Positions 63,571-64,000 of a stretch of 64,000 bases of DNA are shown one piece after another. Numbering within the stretch: position 1 is the first letter of the stretch; each line of letters begins with the position of its first letter. The DNA comes from Pseudomonas sp. BP8 (lineage in GTDB: Bacteria; Pseudomonadota; Gammaproteobacteria; Pseudomonadales; Pseudomonadaceae): NCBI RefSeq assembly GCF_017875955.1, contig NZ_JAGINK010000001.1, forward strand, positions 687,001 through 751,000, read 5' to 3'. A program made the position numbers and the translations under genes. Below the pieces are notes generated by a model that was not told the origin of the DNA, searched no databases, and worked only from the letters and a program-made list of their open reading frames with translations.

Positions 63571-64000
63571 TCAGCCGCGCACGATCTGGTTCTTGCCTTG
63601 GCGCTTGGCCTGGTACATCGCGGCATCCGCTCGGGCGAACAGGCTGTCGAGGCTGTCGTCTTCAGCGCTCAGCCCGGTGAGGCCCTGGCTGACCGTCACG
63701 CCGTAGGTCTGCTCCCCATGGCTGAAACTCAAGCGCTGAATCTCGCGCTGCAATCGCTCGGCAATCTGCTCGGCCACCTCGGCCGTGCAACCGGGGAACA
63801 CCGCAGCAAACTCTTCGCCGCCAATGCGCCCGAACTGATCACCCCGGCGCAACACCGCCTTGCCACTGTCGGCAATACGCTGCAGCACCTGGTCACCTTC
63901 CTGATGCCCGTAGCTGTCGTTGATCACCTTGAAGTCATCAATATCCAGCAGCAGGAAGGCCAGCGCCGAGCCCTTTTCGCGGGCCGTTTGAAAGGCCTGC
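63571..64000 (-). CDS. Diguanylate cyclase (GGDEF), 3' part only
   Basis: The last ~143 codons of a GGDEF domain; the 5' end lies beyond the window. Visible are LLLDIDDFKVINDSYGHQEGD with the metal-binding Asp, the active-site variant RIGGEEFA, and the end LFARADAAMYQAKRQGKNQI. The residues upstream of GGEEF read GDQFG rather than RxxD (FGRIGGEEF is preceded by LRRGDQ), so product inhibition through the I site is likely present only if R-x-x-D is read as RRGD. It should make c-di-GMP. Sensor domains cannot be seen. Confidence 0.9.
   Translation of the reverse strand, partial: QAFQTAREKGSALAFLLLDIDDFKVINDSYGHQEGDQVLQRIADSGKAVLRRGDQFGRIGGEEFAAVFPGCTAEVAEQIAERLQREIQRLSFSHGEQTYGVTVSQGLTGLSAEDDSLDSLFARADAAMYQAKRQGKNQIVRG

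Overview
The window looks like a Pseudomonas chromosome of the P. putida group. Three things point there. The dense GC-rich coding and the linked blocks lptM-lysA-dapF-DUF484-xerC-HAD, argH-algR-hemCD-hemX-hemY and glnK-amtB follow known Pseudomonas gene order. The Pseudomonas-type proteins AlgR, AlgQ/Rsd, AlgP and SutA are present. Nearly every intergenic gap carries copies of the REP palindrome with the core GCGGGGCAAGCCCGCTCCTA. I see no prophage, insertion sequence, integrase, CRISPR array or rRNA. One tRNA (Arg, CCG) is present.

Layout. 1-11 kb is accessory-like: the 3' end of an amidohydrolase, a ~410 bp intergenic repeat, an OprD porin with an MFS exporter, a LysR regulator divergent from a YcaC-type hydrolase, a small DUF3077-like gene behind a structured leader, a CPA2 antiporter, GlxA-type and short AraC regulators, and a second YcaC paralogue. 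11-18 kb holds a 1698-residue protein (kinase-like domain, AAA ATPase, GAF, histidine kinase) divergent from a three-domain response regulator and a single-domain receiver, probably one signalling system. 18-24 kb carries an Nramp-like transporter, then a LysR regulator divergent from dctA-ttdA-ttdB, a predicted L-tartrate/C4-dicarboxylate uptake and dehydration operon.

24-53 kb is conserved core: comM, ubiK, glnK-amtB behind a visible NtrC/sigma-54 region, sutA, the lysA-dapF-xerC operon, cyaY, rnk, cyaA, argH, algR, the heme genes, dsbB, rsd, an FKBP isomerase, algP, an ABC-F ATPase and a small MscS-like protein. 53-54.2 kb is a 1.1 kb non-coding mosaic of nested repeats that includes a second copy of the ~410 bp element. 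54-64 kb holds a LysE exporter, an NfeD-slipin fusion remnant, small conserved genes, tRNA-Arg, gabD-gabT (with a sigma-54-like promoter and a gabT-type leader RNA), an HDOD protein with a degenerate receiver, a second structured leader in front of two small DUF3077-type genes, and the 3' part of a GGDEF protein.

The strongest unexplained signal is the pair of long structured 5' leaders (around 6311-6561 on the minus strand and 62581-62843 on the plus strand). They share a promoter layout, an upstream CCTACGA element and a 16-bp stem kept by compensatory changes, and each precedes a small protein that begins MKKIVPDPP.
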